From Lepeophtheirus salmonis (taxonomy: Eukaryota > Arthropoda > Copepoda > Siphonostomatoida > Caligidae), in assembly GCF_016086655.4 (NCBI RefSeq), contig NC_052142.2:4468422-4532421 (forward strand): a DNA stretch of 64,000 nucleotides, written 5' to 3'. The notes under the pieces were generated by a model. The model had not been told where the DNA came from and did not search any database. It worked only from the letters and a program-made list of their open reading frames with translations. Each line of letters begins with the position of its first letter. Positions within the stretch are counted from its first letter, which is position 1. Shown in pieces: positions 46,056 to 58,445 of the stretch. The position numbers and the translations under genes are program-made.

Positions 46056-47726
46056 TGCACTTAAGGAGTGAAGATTATGTATTGGAATAATAATTTACAT
46101 TCTACATATTTTATGTTTGTTTTGTACTTATTTAATGTATCCATTCTAATTAAAAGCATAATCCTAATTGAGGTACTACTTTAATTAGTTCTCATGAAAG
46201 CAAAAGTTATTAAAAGAAAAATTAACCGTTACTAATATAATAGCGTCTGGGTACTTATGAGTCATAATTTTTTTTAAGTTTTACCCAGAAGTTTTTATTA
46301 TATAATTCAAAAAGGACAAGCATGTTTATTTAGTTATTAGTTTAGTACATGATAGCCCTTGCCTCTGGAAAAAAAGACAAATCTTCTTATAAAGATTAAT
46401 CTATCAAAAAGATTTTCCAGAAAAAAAAATTCTATGATTATATGTAAAAAAATGTTATAAATATATTATTTAAAACGTTCCATTTTAGAATACATATGAA
46501 ATGCAATGTTAAGGAAGGAAAAAAGGAGATATCTTTAAGACAAACAATTCAAAGAATTGAAGAGTAGGAGTGAGGGTGAGACATTCCCTCAGGGCTCCCA
46601 CTGAAAATCCCTACATTTCCCTACGCATACATTACGTCATAAATGTGTTTGTTTATTGATCACATAGACAACAAATTAATCATATATTTAAATTACGCCC
46701 GCACGTTTACATATCAACAGAAACTGAAATATTTTTATGTCCAAATATTTAAATTATATTGTTAAATACCATGGAATTCTAAGTGAATGGAAAGCAGAAG
46801 ACTTATTTTTCGTAAAAAAGAAATAAAAATACAGTCCTTAATGAGGGTGAGTGCTATATTTTGGTTACGAAACTGATTCCACGAATATCTGTAAATCTCT
46901 TCATTTTTTGCTCCAGGACGAATATTCCAAAAGTTCCTAGCTAAGAGTTATTCTTTGACGACGAAGTACCTTTTCATTATTCGAAGGTTTGCTCACTCTT
47001 TATTCGGCATGGTGATTTGTCTGTGAGAGTATTAACAAATGAAACGATTTAAAAAATACAAGATACAGCCACAGGGAATGGGGAACAAACTATAACAAAG
47101 TTATTTGGTGCCTGTTGCTGTTCAGAGCAAATATTCTAAAATATATCTCCATTCAGGCATGGAAACGTCAAAGATACGCTTCTAAACTGAAAATGAAGCC
47201 ATCATTTAAACAGAACAAGCTTTTGTCCTAGAGGACTGTGTTATTGTTTTATAACTTTTGTTCAAATTGTCAATTAAACGTTTTCAATTAACATCCATTC
47301 AATAATGAAACTAAAGAATTACTTTAATTTTACTACCTGCAAGAATTATCTCTAGAATGCATACCAATCTCTTTTTTTTTTTTCAATGTTAAAAAGGATC
47401 TGTTTTTTGAATCAATAGAACTTCAAAGTAAGCCTACTGCTTATCCATAACATTATAATAGAAAACAAAACCCAAAAATTTACCGAGAAGATATTTTGAC
47501 TGCTAATAAAATTATATATGTCATCGTAGGGGAAGAGTAGCATGAAGAAGTTACTTTTGGCTATGTAGCCAAATCACGAGACTAAAATGTAAATTCCGAT
47601 AAAATTAGCTCGTGGCTTCAAAAATTTTAACCTCAACTAGACAAAAAATAAAAAATCCAAAACTATACAACACAATAAAATTAATGGTAGCGTTAGTTGG
47701 AGTAACATACTCCACTTTTTATGAAG
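46056..47726. other. Interval without recognisable genes
   Basis: AT-rich with no long frame on either strand. A CAGGGCTCCCACTGAAAATC word at 46590 resembles a hAT end, but I found no partner end or target duplication. Confidence 0.4.
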
Positions 47727-47808
47727 TTGTGGAAATAAACTTTATCTATAACCTCATAATGAGGTTATAAAATCATTTCTTTTAAACTTGTGGTATATTT
47801 CCACAAGT
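47727..47808. repeat. Cluster of three perfect short inverted repeats
   Basis: TATAACCTCAT-a-ATGAGGTTATA (47747-47769) is a 23-base palindrome. ACTTGTGG...CCACAAGT (47786-47808) forms an 8 bp stem with a 7-base loop. TTGTGGAAAT (47727-47736) can also pair with ATTTCCACAA (47797-47806), so alternative folds compete. No gene context explains it. Confidence 0.6.
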
Positions 47809-48399
47809 CATCAAGTAGTAGTGTTTAAAACACTCAGGTAAATTTAAAAGTAAATTCATTAATACATTGATTGAAAGAATTCAGAGGTATACTTTATTAA
47901 TTATTTTGCTAATTTGATTTCAACAATAGAATATATAAATACATATATTTTGTTTATATAAACATGATACAGAAATGTCAAAAACAGAATAAAGAAATTT
48001 GAAACACAAGATAGAGAAATTTAAAATTAATTTAAAATATATTTTAAAGTACATCTACAATTTAGACTAGAAGAGATCGAAAATATCGAGGAATCAAGAG
48101 TATTTACCTGTGATGAATATTATAAGCACCCTGTTTGAACTATTTAAGATTAAGAATTATAGATTATTTTATTATGAACATCTACATTAGTTACTTAGAA
48201 AGAACGAATCAAAATGGATGGAGAGGTATTAATTGTAAAGGTGATCTTTGAAAATTAGTGTCTCAGGAGTCAATCTGACAGGGGATGGATGCCTTGGGAG
48301 TAGGACGTTGAGGTAGTTTTTCTAAAGTAAGATATAGTTGTCACATAATAACTTTAATTGTTATTATTAAAAATAGCAGAGATAGGAGATAATTCCTAT

Positions 48400-49430
48400 A
48401 TTGGAAGTACAAATAGCCTGGAGTGACGGATGTATTAATTCTTGAGACAGGTTTGAATTCACTTTCACGATCCTTGATTTTAATTTGTATCTTCATAATA
48501 CAATGAATGATGCTTCCATTAAAGATGATGATATCCAAAGATTGAGCCATGATATCTGCCTCCAAACTCTGTATATCAAATGTCTAGAATATACAAATGA
48601 AAAGTAATGAATTCATTCGAACAATGAGAGGATGCAGATACCTATATTTTAATTTACCAAAGAAAAAATCTGTCTACATCAGGAATAAAATAGAACTACC
48701 GAGAAACTCAATTCAAACTCTTTCCTGTAATATGGCTTATATTGACATTAAACGTTCTGCCATCCAAATTAAATTGATAGCACTTATCTTTGTGTTATAG
48801 ATGAGTAATTTATTTATTATGTTTATTAGGGACAAATCAGGGCTCCTTCAAAAGAGTAGGAAACAAAATAGAGGTGAATTTATGATTAATATATACAGTA
48901 TTTTCAATGATGTAGCTTTGAATAGAGGAAAATAACTCCCTGGGTTCCTTATCGGGTCTATTATTTGATTATTCTTGCTCTAAGTCTATATAGAAATTCA
49001 TCAGTTTAAGAGGATTCATTAAAAACCTTGAGCGACCGATGTATTTTTGAAGTGATAATCCACGGGAATTTATGTTAAAATGTATATTCACAATGAATGA
49101 TCCTCCCTTTAAAGGAGATGAAATCCTTTAAAGGAGATGAAATCCTTTAAAGGAGATGAAATCCTTTAAAGGAGATGAAATGAGTAAAACAAAGATTTTG
49201 CTTCGAAGGTTTGAAATCCCTGAACATCAAAGCGTATTTTTAGGATATTAAAATGAGAAAATATGGATTTATTGAAACAATGTGTGGATAAAGATCAATT
49301 ATATGAATGTTCTGTTGAACATATCCATATAAATCACCGATAAACCAAAACTACCGAATTACTTCATTCAAACACTTCCTTCTTATAGTTATGTTATGCT
49401 TTATGAAGTATGTTTAACCTACGAAGTTAT
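48400..49430. repeat. Diverged tandem duplication of a segment of about 400 bp
   Basis: The segment starting GAGTGACGGATGTATT near 48421 recurs near 49030 (GAGCGACCGATGTATT). Shared in order are CACAATGAATGAT-like words, a TTAAAG-GATGA block, an ACAATG-G-GGATA-like block and AGAACTACCGA(G/A) followed by TTCAAAC-CTTCC. The copies have drifted considerably. An open frame on the minus strand at 48341-48565 is not preserved in the second copy, so coding is doubtful. Confidence 0.5.
49106..49181. repeat. Four perfect copies of a 19 bp unit
   Basis: CCTTTAAAGGAGATGAAAT is repeated four times head to tail without a mismatch. Each unit contains the palindrome CCTTTAAAGG. The equivalent place in the sister segment (about 48510) has a single diverged unit, CCATTAAAGATGATGATAT, so the expansion is recent and confined to this copy. 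Confidence 0.9.
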
Positions 49431-49697
49431 GTAGTTGAGAATATAAGTAAGTTTATATTTAATTCCTTAAATTCACTTAATAGTACTCATTCAAATTTTG
49501 AATTGAATACCTATTAAATTTACTAATAATTTGATCAACAGGATCGAATCAGAACTGTAAATATATTATAACATTATACATAATTTATTTAGTTTAATAC
49601 TCAATTATTGTAATTAATATAAATCAGGAAATGTTGGAGTCAAGTTTTTCTGTTTTAAGAGTTTATAGGAATCAGGAATGACCAACTTCGTCCTCTC

Positions 49698-49740
49698 AAA
49701 AAAAAAAAAAAATATATATATATAATAATAATAATAATAA
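49698..49740. repeat. Compound microsatellite (A)n(TA)n(TAA)n
   Basis: An A-run of about 15 bases, then AT dinucleotides, then ATA/TAA trinucleotides run on without interruption. A typical slippage-prone microsatellite. Confidence 0.85.
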
Positions 49741-50219
49741 ACACATTATAATTTTTCTTTAATACAAAATCGAAAAAAAAATAAAACGCTAAATAATTCG
49801 TTTAGGAAGTATTAATTAAATTAAATAAACTATCCAGTGAAAATTAAAGTACATTTAAACGTCATGTCCTAAATACTATATATAATTTCAATCCTAATAA
49901 TAGTTACATTCTTTGTTATAAATTTATCAATATAATTTTATTTAAATTGTTATTTTATAACAAAAACAAAAAATTATCAACTTTCAACGGCGATTACTTC
50001 TCATCTTGAAATACATATTATATTTCACATCATCCTTGACTTATATTCACAAGAACTCCGCAAATCATTATTACTAGGAATTAAAAACAAAATATTGTAG
50101 TCATGCTCAAAAGATGATCTAATTTAAAGCTCCATTGTCTACGAGTTGAAAAAAAAGTTAATCCATCAAATTTACTCAAAGTCTTACATGTTACTTTCAT
50201 TTAACTTATATATATGGGG

Positions 50220-50412
50220 TGCAGTACAGAGAGGATGACTTCTATTTACACAATAACCTGTTAATCTTTTATTATTGTTCTCTTTTTGTTTATTGTATTC
50301 CTTCTTCATAAGTATCTTTTATAATTAGTAATAACGTGTAGTTTGATGAATCAAGGGTATGAAAGAAATGTATAAAAGTGAAACATAAATTATGATTGGA
50401 TCTAATACTCCA
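50220..50412 (+). repeat. 5' LTR of the 50220-54341 Gypsy element
   Basis: 193 bp starting TGCAGTACAGAGAGGATG and ending ATCTAATACTCCA. It matches the right LTR along its length with scattered substitutions and lacks a few bases near the start. Confidence 0.7.
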
Positions 50413-50429
50413 TTTGGGACCCCGACTAA

Positions 50430-51093
50430 GCAAGTCCATACAATTGAGGAAAACCCTCCACTGCCGACAATGGAGGTACCTCGGAACAAAATGTTTCACA
50501 CACTTTCATCCAACTTCCTCACTTTACTACGTTCAGACCCACTGGCTATTTTTTTTTAGAGTGGAAGCACAATTTGAACTGGCCCAGGTTTCAAACGAAA
50601 AGATTAAGTTCAATCATCTATTAGAAGCCGTTCCTGACTAAAATACCAGACTACCATCTCAACAAGTGTCTATTTTCTATTACTTCAAAGAGTGATTTAA
50701 AAAAATTATTGATCCAAAGTTGTACAGGATCCAAACAAGTGACGTTACTGAACTAGCTCAACTCATTTGTGGCAAAGAATCACTCAGCATTAAAGAAGCC
50801 AAATCAAAGTCTTGTGACATTTTGAATGACTTACTAAGGATGGAACAAATCTCAAGATGGCCGTCATAAAACATACAGTTTTGAATTGCCTTCAGACTAC
50901 ATCAAGACAGCATCTCATCCAGTCCTTTGAACATTCTAAATATGAAGACTTCATCAATAATGCAATAACTGAGGAGAGTGTCGTGTCCACCAGCGTATTG
51001 AATTACAAGATACACCTCGACTATAAAAAGATTTCTACTTGGTCAGGAAAAAGGACTTTTTCCCTACTTCAACCTTTTCCAAGAAGATTGTAA
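50430..51093 (+). pseudogene. Gypsy gag remnant
   Basis: It contains RVEAQFELAQVSNEKIK followed by FNHLLEAVPD, the conserved start of many arthropod Gypsy gag proteins (W-F-x-x-x-E-A-Q-F...K-F-x-x-x-x-x-x-L). Further on, ITEESVVSTSVLNYK and neighbouring short frames are all that remains. Frameshifts and a stop after VPD disrupt it, and no zinc knuckle was recognised. Confidence 0.55.
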
Positions 51094-51330
51094 GAGAACT
51101 TCGTTGTTTTCATAAAATTTTTGGTGTGAACTCGTTTTGATGTAATCAACCCCATTTTTGTATTCGAATTCTTGCTTAGGATGTTAAAAAAACTCGATGA
51201 GAGTCGCTTTTATCCGACGCTTCAAAATAAAAACTGTAAATACAAAAAGTTTATTAGCTCTACAAATAATAATTCCAGTAATTTATCCCTTAAAAATATT
51301 TATTAATGTAATGCAAATGGTTCAAACCTT

Positions 51331-53760
51331 TTGATGATCGAAGCTCATGTTCCTGATTGTATTTCCCAGTTTTGTAGATCATTAAAATTCTTCTTAGATC
51401 TCTTGTCTTCTCTCAAAATTTCTCAATATAAAGCCTTTGCAATTAAAACTTTTATCCTTAATAATCAAACATTAAAAAACTATGGCATTTCCACCCAAAA
51501 GGTAAAGTTCCCCGGATTAGAAATAAAGAATTGGGATTTTGTTGTTACAAACATGAGTTTTGAGGTGTTGGGGTTTGATTTTTTTGAGTTCAAATTATAT
51601 TGTCATGGATTTGTACAATAAGAAAATGACTGCAGGTGGGCCTTCAATTAAAAATGTGTGTGTTAGTCATCTTTGTAAGGAAGCACATAATACTGTCAAA
51701 TTTTTTCCTGCACTTCAGTGCAATTTTTTTTAAAAGATCATCTTTGCACGGTTTAGTGCACAAAATTGAAACAACTGGTATGCCCTTTGTTACACGCCCA
51801 AAGAAATTCACTCCTGAAAAAATTGATATTATCAAAAGAGATTAAATAACTTCGGGATGCTGGTATTATTGAAAACTCTAAATCTAGTTGATCCTCTCCT
51901 ATTCACCTTGTTAAAAAGTGTAATGGAGATTGATGTCTGGTTGGAGATTATCAGTTATTAGATAATACTACTATAGCAAATAAGTACCCAATGCCTTCCA
52001 TTCAGACATTTGGTGAAAAGTTTAGCCATTCACATTTTTTTAGTAAAATTGATCTTTTAAAAGCTTATCATCAGATTCCGAATCGAATGGACGAAAACGA
52101 TAAAGTAAAACAGCTATATCGACGCCATGTGGGTTTTTTCAATACGTTCGGATGCCGTTCTGGCTTAGGAATACCACAAGCTCCTTTCAACAAATGATGG
52201 ATGGCGTTTTAAGTAGAATTGAGGGTTGTTTTGCTTACATTGACGACATACTTCTATATAGTCGAACGAAAAAGGACCATCATAAATTAATATCTACTTT
52301 TTTTAAAACTTTACGAGACAATGACCTTAGCTATAACGCCAGCAAGAGTGAATTTTGTAAAAAAGAGGTTGATATTGTAAGTTTTACCAATTATCGCAAG
52401 GGTATTAGACCTATGGATAAAAAGATTTTTGATTTAAAACAATTTCAACAACCCCATTCAGTCAAAGAAGTAAACAAATTGATAGGTATGGCGAACTATT
52501 ATCCCCGTTTCATACCCAAATTGGGGCAATTGTTAAGTCATTTTTATGAAATTATTAAAGGAAGAAGGAACAAAGATAAAGTAAAATGGTCCCCATTCAT
52601 GACCGATGCCTTTGAATCGCTTAAAGAACAACTAGATTCGATAACAACACGTGCAAATTAAAGTCCTGGAAAATATTTACGGATTTGTGTAGACACTTCC
52701 GACGTAGGAATAGGCGAGGGATGTAAATTTTATCCCCTAGGCTTCTATAGTAGAGTATTGTCCGATAGAGAAAAGAAATACTCTGCTTTCGGGAGGGAAT
52801 TATTGGCAATTAGAGATGGGGTTTACAGTTTAGTCATATAATTGAAGGCCGGAGAACTATGTGCTTCACCGACCAAAAACCCGTAATTTCTGCTCAGACA
52901 GTAAAAACCCCAATTGGCACGCAAAGTATTTTCGTTATTTTCAAGAATTAAGTGAAAAAAACATCACTTTTAAACATATTTCTGGGAAAAATAATGTTCC
53001 TAACGATTTTCTGTCAATAATTAATATGCTTAAGTTGGACTTCATTGACTGGAGAGAATGGGAGGTTGAGCAAACTAAACATAACGTTACAAATGACTAT
53101 CCTCTGGCCGAGCAGGTCGAAGTAGACGGTCATAATATTTGGTGTGATGTTCGATGTTGTGTGAAGGTGGCTAGGCCAATAGATCCAAAAATATTAGTTC
53201 AAAAAATTATCCAATTATTCCATACACAATCACACAGGGGGATTAAAAATACTAATAAAAAGATTCAATGGCAATATTATTGGCATGGTATGTCTGTAGA
53301 TATTGAAATTTATGTAAAAAATTGTGAAATTTAAGAAATCTAACAAAAACTCTGGAATAAAATTACCTTTTTGTAAAGTCAAATCAAAAGTCAAAAAATT
53401 TTATCATTTAAATTTCGATTTAATTGGATTATTTCGAAATGTAAATGGCAAACCAATAGCCCTAACATAATAGACAGGTGTACAAAATGGCTTGAAGTAT
53501 TCCCAATTTCATCTGCCAACACTGGGATAATTTGTTACAATTAGAGAGCGTTTGGTTTTCTCGATATGGCTATCCCAAAATTATTACACCTGATCGTAGA
53601 GGACAACTTACGTCAATTTTGTGGGGAAAAATGAGCCAAAAGTTATGCATCATTAACAACAAAACTACTCCATATCATCCACAAGGTAATTGATTAATTG
53701 AAAGTGAGCACGATACCCTAATGTAGGCCATACGTTGTAAGATTCTTGAACCAGGTCAAA
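51331..53760 (+). pseudogene. Gypsy pol remnant: protease, RT, RNase H, integrase
   Basis: Protease tail: NYGISTQKVKFPGLEIK and FVVTNMSFEVLGFDFFE, with the I-L-G-x-D-F strand. RT: HKIETTGMPFVTRPKKF, VGDYQLLDN-like, ANKYPMPSIQTFGEKFS, FFSKIDLLKAYHQIP, SSFQQMMDGVL and an intact catalytic box in CFAYIDDILLYSR, then LIGMANYYPRFIPKL. RNase H: DTSDVGIGEGCKFYPLG followed by KKYSAFGRELLAIRDGVY. Integrase: an H2C2 start with HTQSHRGIKNTNKKI and YYWHGMSVDIEIYVKNC; the core beyond 53340 is heavily broken. About a dozen stops and frameshifts rule out activity even though the YIDD box survives. Confidence 0.75.
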
Positions 53761-54143
53761 ATTAGGTGAATGTTCTTCCTAAAATATTATTAAACCTACA
53801 TACAACCGTCAAATATGGCGAAAACTTATCTCCTGCAGAGTAAATTTTTAGCCAACAGATCCGGTCTCCAGGAGTAATTTTGAAATCGGACAAAAATGTG
53901 AAGACAAAGGTAAACACATAACCAATTTTAAAAAAAAGAGTCAAAGAAGGACCCAAAGCTCAAAAGTCTGTTAAACTGTGACGAAGTCTATACTTTAAAC
54001 CCACCTATAAAGAAATGTTTTGACCATTTCTATTCAGGCACATTCAAAGTTTTATGTAAATTAAGAAAAAAATTATAATTCTAAAAAATGGGAAATCTAT
54101 TTCAACTTACAATCTTACGCCAAATGTATCTGAGGGGGGTGTA

Positions 54144-54341
54144 TGTAGTTCGGTATAGAGAGGATGACTTCTATCTGCACATTAACCCGTTTATCTATTA
54201 TTATTGTTCTCTTTTTGTTTACTGTATTCTTTCTTCATAAGTATCTTTTATAATGAGTAATACCGTGTAGTTTGATGAATAAAGAGTATAAAAGAAATGT
54301 ATAAAAATGAAACAGAAATTAGTATTTGATCTAATACTACA
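54144..54341 (+). repeat. 3' LTR of the 50220-54341 Gypsy element
   Basis: 198 bp starting TGTAGTTCGGTATAGAGAGG and ending GATCTAATACTACA. It has TG...CA-type ends, while the left copy ends CTCCA, so the ends have drifted. Confidence 0.7.
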
Positions 54342-54567
54342 TATATACCAAGGAAATTGTCACTATTATTCTTGACACTAAAAATTTAATTATTTATGCA
54401 TCAAAGTCATCACTCCAGAGATGCACATGATACATCTATGTTAGTTTATATAGTTCGACAGTTATTTGAAACAAACTTAAGGTCTTTCATTTAAGGATAC
54501 AGTTCCACATTAGAGATTGAAACCCAACTAGATATATTTAGTTTCCCTATATTCCATTTAAGGGGAG

Positions 54568-54723
54568 TGTTATTCAAAAGATACTCTAAGATGATCACTT
54601 TGTAATAGGCTGCTTCAATTTTGTATATATAAAGGGAACACTATAAATATTTAGAGACTCATGAATGAGGGTTTTGTTATGTTCAAAAAAGAAATCCTTT
54701 ATAGCTTCGTTTAATTACTCACA
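54568..54723 (+). repeat. Possible Copia-like LTR
   Basis: AAGGGGAG, a polypurine-like run, precedes TGTTATTCAAAAGATACTC. The segment has a TATA-like TATATATAAAGGG in the middle and ends TTACTCACA. The arrangement AAGGGGAG|TGTTA is the common 3' LTR junction of Ty1/Copia elements. No coding region of such an element is seen upstream, and no target duplication was found, so this may be a truncated 3' end. Confidence 0.4.
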
Positions 54724-55789
54724 TATAGTACGAGACACCACATTATACTATCCTCGTCACCTCTCAAGATATCTACTCCAAGGATTTAAACTAAAGTTAA
54801 TTTTTTCTATAGATAATCTTCAATATTTGTCCACAAATGATTAATAATCAACTGTAATAGAAAGTGTCAAATTATGATATACTTTATTAAGCTATCTGGC
54901 AAGACTAACAAGTTCCTGAATGATTTTTATTCGTAGATATGGCTCTTTTGACATGTGAAACGTCATTGATGGATTAATTTAGTATTTCAACTATTTCTTC
55001 GAACACAAATCCATTTACGTAATAATTGATGACATAAAGAACATGATTTTGGGTGAAACATACCTGGAATGAGACTACGTATAATCATGATAATAATAGA
55101 ATAGTCATAACAGCCAAAATCAAATTAAACCCATTAACTACATAGATACGAAATTATATGAAAATATTAACAAGTTTTACTATTCATCTCATTACATACA
55201 TGACGGTTTTCTTTATCTCTTCAATTATTTCAGAAATGCTCAGAAGTTTTTTTAAATATTTTTTTGATTTAGAACAATTGTTGAAGTTACAAAAAACTAT
55301 TCATAAGAATTGGATAATCATAGCCAAACAGGAAATGATACAAATACATCTGCAGCTCCTTCGTAGTGAGTGATTGTATCCAAATGAGTCACAAACCATA
55401 TTTAGGTTTTGTTATATATTTTTGACACCTTCCGTATATTCAACGTTTATTTACAAAGGACTCCCTGTTTAATCTAAAAAAAAAATTATCACGAGGAAAT
55501 ATTTCTTGTTTTTCAATTGCTCAAATTCGACGACAAAATTCTAAAACTACAATTATGCTTAAATGAATTATGAAATCCTTTCACAGATATTAGAGTAGTA
55601 CAAAAGTATTTTATGTCCATCAGGATTGGAAGGACTTTTAGAGGTATCCCGAGGTTATCCTATAACTATTAATCTGGAGTAAGTTATAGTATATCAATAT
55701 TTAGCCTAAAATGCATTAAGCTGAAAGATGAATTATGTTTTTTTTCATTTTATTCATGAGTTATATAATTACCTTAATTATCAGTCAAA
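54724..55789. other. Interval without recognisable genes
   Basis: AT-rich. An open frame at 55158-55373 plus has no domain or splice context. Confidence 0.4.
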
Positions 55790-55995
55790 CTGTTTCATTA
55801 CCGTTGTTGGATTCGGCTCCGGACTGTACATGATAATTAATTATAATTTACATCAATAAACTTTAGTAACAGATATCCAATGACGAAATACTCTTATGCA
55901 TTCTTTGCAACTGTCCAACAAATATCCGATGACCCACCCTATAAACAGCAAATATTAATGAAAACTAAAACATGCAATGTTTATATTTGAATATG
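55790..55995 (+). repeat. Dispersed repeat copy
   Basis: Contains TACCGTTGTTGGATTCGGCT, GTACATGATAATTAATTATA, TATCCAATGACGAAATACTC and CATGCAATGTTTATATTTG. Same orientation as 8445-8645 and inverted relative to 45590-45770. No coding frame. Confidence 0.6.
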
Positions 55996-58403
55996 TCAGA
56001 TTCAAAAATTATGATATGGTGTTTTTTTTTATCGAAACCTTGATGTCAATATTGGGCAGCACTTCATTCACTATTTCTACAAATTCATAAGGATCTTTTT
56101 AAATTCAATACTACATTATCAGATATTAGAAGTTGACCAAATGACAATTCAACAATAAAAAATCATCACAAGATAAACAAAGGCTTTATCTATTGCAACG
56201 GATACCTATACTCCAAAAATAAAAATATAAACTTGTCCACATGATGATATTAGTCTTTGGATACATGCTATTATAATATTATTATAATAGATTTATTATA
56301 TTTAACTCTGGATAGATACAATAAATATTATTAAGTAATAATCATATTTATAGTAATTTAATTAATGAGTTTCAATGTAACTGATACTACAAGTATTATA
56401 CCTGATGCCTAAAATCTTGGAATTGTTCTTTTCCATTTATTAATCACTATTCATCTACGAAAACTTATCCATAAAAACCATCCTCAGAATGCTTGTTAAC
56501 ATAAGTATAATATTAAAATAATATTGTTTGCTTGATTCAAAGCGAATATTATCAGCATATTTTAAAAATACTAACTAAACATTTTCAACATTAAAATTAA
56601 TATTCAATTAACCCGAACAAAATTGTGGTTTATGAACCGTGAATGGATAATGATGATAATTCATTAATAGAATATGTATATATTTAGCATTAAGTAATAT
56701 GCATAGATTTAATTTCTATTAGTACCTACTAATAAGAAAATGAATAGCACGTAATTCATATAAAATAGATACGCTTGTTTTTAGCGTTGAAGTCCTCCAG
56801 TAAAAAATGTCCTTGTGTATGGAGTAGGGGTATCAATATTATCAAAACTGCAGTGATTATAAAAACTAACCCTTTCAAAATGTCATAAACAATATGGTAT
56901 CTTTGATAAACGGCATATTTACTTATAGATATCAGTAGAAACTATAGTGCTATTGGCTCGCTAAATATTTAGAATGATCCAAATAGGGATTAATAATTAA
57001 TAAGAACATTATATATATATATATTTTTTAATTTACGCTAATTGCAATTATTCAAATTCCTAGTATAGAGTATTCCTTGTGTTAAAATAGTGAATATATA
57101 CTCGTATTATAAATTATTCAATTGGAAACATTACATTTTAATGTATTTATTTGAAATAAGGCTTTAATTTCTTCAATAAATATTGTGCAAAATCTTATTG
57201 AAATTTACAGTTTTCGACAACATAAATATTAGTATTTTATTATTATTATTATAGCTACTAACTGAGGAATAAACTACACATTATTACAAACAGTTTAAGA
57301 TAACAAGATCAATGTGGTTTTTTTTGTTGTGTTAAAAATGTTTATTGTAATTTATACTACATAAATAATTATTAATTCAATGATTAACTGTTTTTCTGAA
57401 ACCACGAGTTGGAAAATGGAACAGAAATCTTTTGAATTTAACTTGAATTACAGACTTTTGGACCAAAAGTTTTAACTTATAAACTAGAATAAATAATCTT
57501 CATCTCTGGTATCTTGTCATTTATACATAGCCATTTTTTATCTGGGAAGGTTTTTGTCCGATAGGATTTTTCTTGGGGAGCTTTGTCGTGATACAATAAA
57601 AATTATGTAATGGTCTTAAAACTAAATCAAAAATTGAAGTATTGAACTAAATGTTATTGAAAGAATTTGAACTTAAAAAAAAAAAAAATAATAGAAATAT
57701 TTTTTATTTAACATATTAGAAAATGTCATAGATATGAAAAGCTGTTCTACCCTTAATCTAGAATGTATTTTGTTAAATTTAACAATGGTATGAAAAATAA
57801 ACGCACGCATTTAATAATAGAATTTTTGAGGTAGAAGAAAACTAACGAACAATTTTTCTACGATTTTTATACAATAAATATTTCCTTCGCTTGTTCGATG
57901 AAAATAGTATTATTATTTTTGTTTAACTGATGGTTTATGATTAAAAGTGAGAGTTATAAATAATTGACAAAAAATTTCAAGAAGGACCTACAATAGAAAA
58001 CTTAACCAATATATAAATGTAAGACATTTTTACTTCTATATCCGATTATATAATCTTGGACAACTTTACAAAAGATTTTGGTGTTGAATGATATATTAAA
58101 TATTTTTTTTTAACATTATTATCTTGTTATCATATTGTTTAGTTGTTAATTCAAGGTATAAAACCTATAAACATTCCTAAATATACAAAATATATTACAT
58201 AAGTAATGTTGTAAAAAAAATAAGATTAATGTAAATCATATACACTTTATATATTCAAGAAAATTATTCTATAATATTCAAGAAACGAATATAATTTATA
58301 TATAATATAAAGATTGAAATATTATCATGGATTGGTTTGTTTTCCTGAAATGTTTATTAACATTTAGAATTAATATTCAATCTTATTTTTTACATAAATA
58401 TAT
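55996..58403. other. AT-rich interval upstream of the Patched-domain exon
   Basis: No coding sequence was recognised. It may hold the promoter and 5' untranslated exon of the gene at 58446, but no core promoter can be singled out. Confidence 0.4.
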
Positions 58404-58445
58404 ATGTGGTTATCCATTAATTTTCATATTTTTAAATTAGATATT

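Larger units (their letters stand above)
50220..54341 (+). mobile_element. Third Ty3/Gypsy element with both LTRs, degenerate
   Basis: Left LTR 50220-50412 and right LTR 54144-54341 share GAGAGGATGACTTCTAT, TATTATTGTTCTCTTTTTGT, TCTTCATAAGTATCTTTTAT and GTGTAGTTTGATGAAT. TTTGGGACCCCGAC directly follows the left LTR as a candidate primer binding site, and a G-rich tract (GAGGGGGGT, 54132-54140) precedes the right LTR. Inside come gag, protease, RT, RNase H and integrase in the Gypsy order on the plus strand, all with stops. TATAT follows the right LTR and occurs four bases outside the left one; whether this is a target duplication is unclear. Confidence 0.8.

Noticed and set aside
46585..46630. 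A hAT terminus starting CAGGGCTCCC
   Set aside because: No partner end or 8 bp duplication was found within several kb.
48341..48565. A 74-codon minus-strand gene
   Set aside because: The duplicated segment at about 49000 does not preserve the frame.
49106..49181. A CRISPR-like array
   Set aside because: Units are contiguous 19-mers without spacers, in a eukaryotic context; it is a minisatellite.
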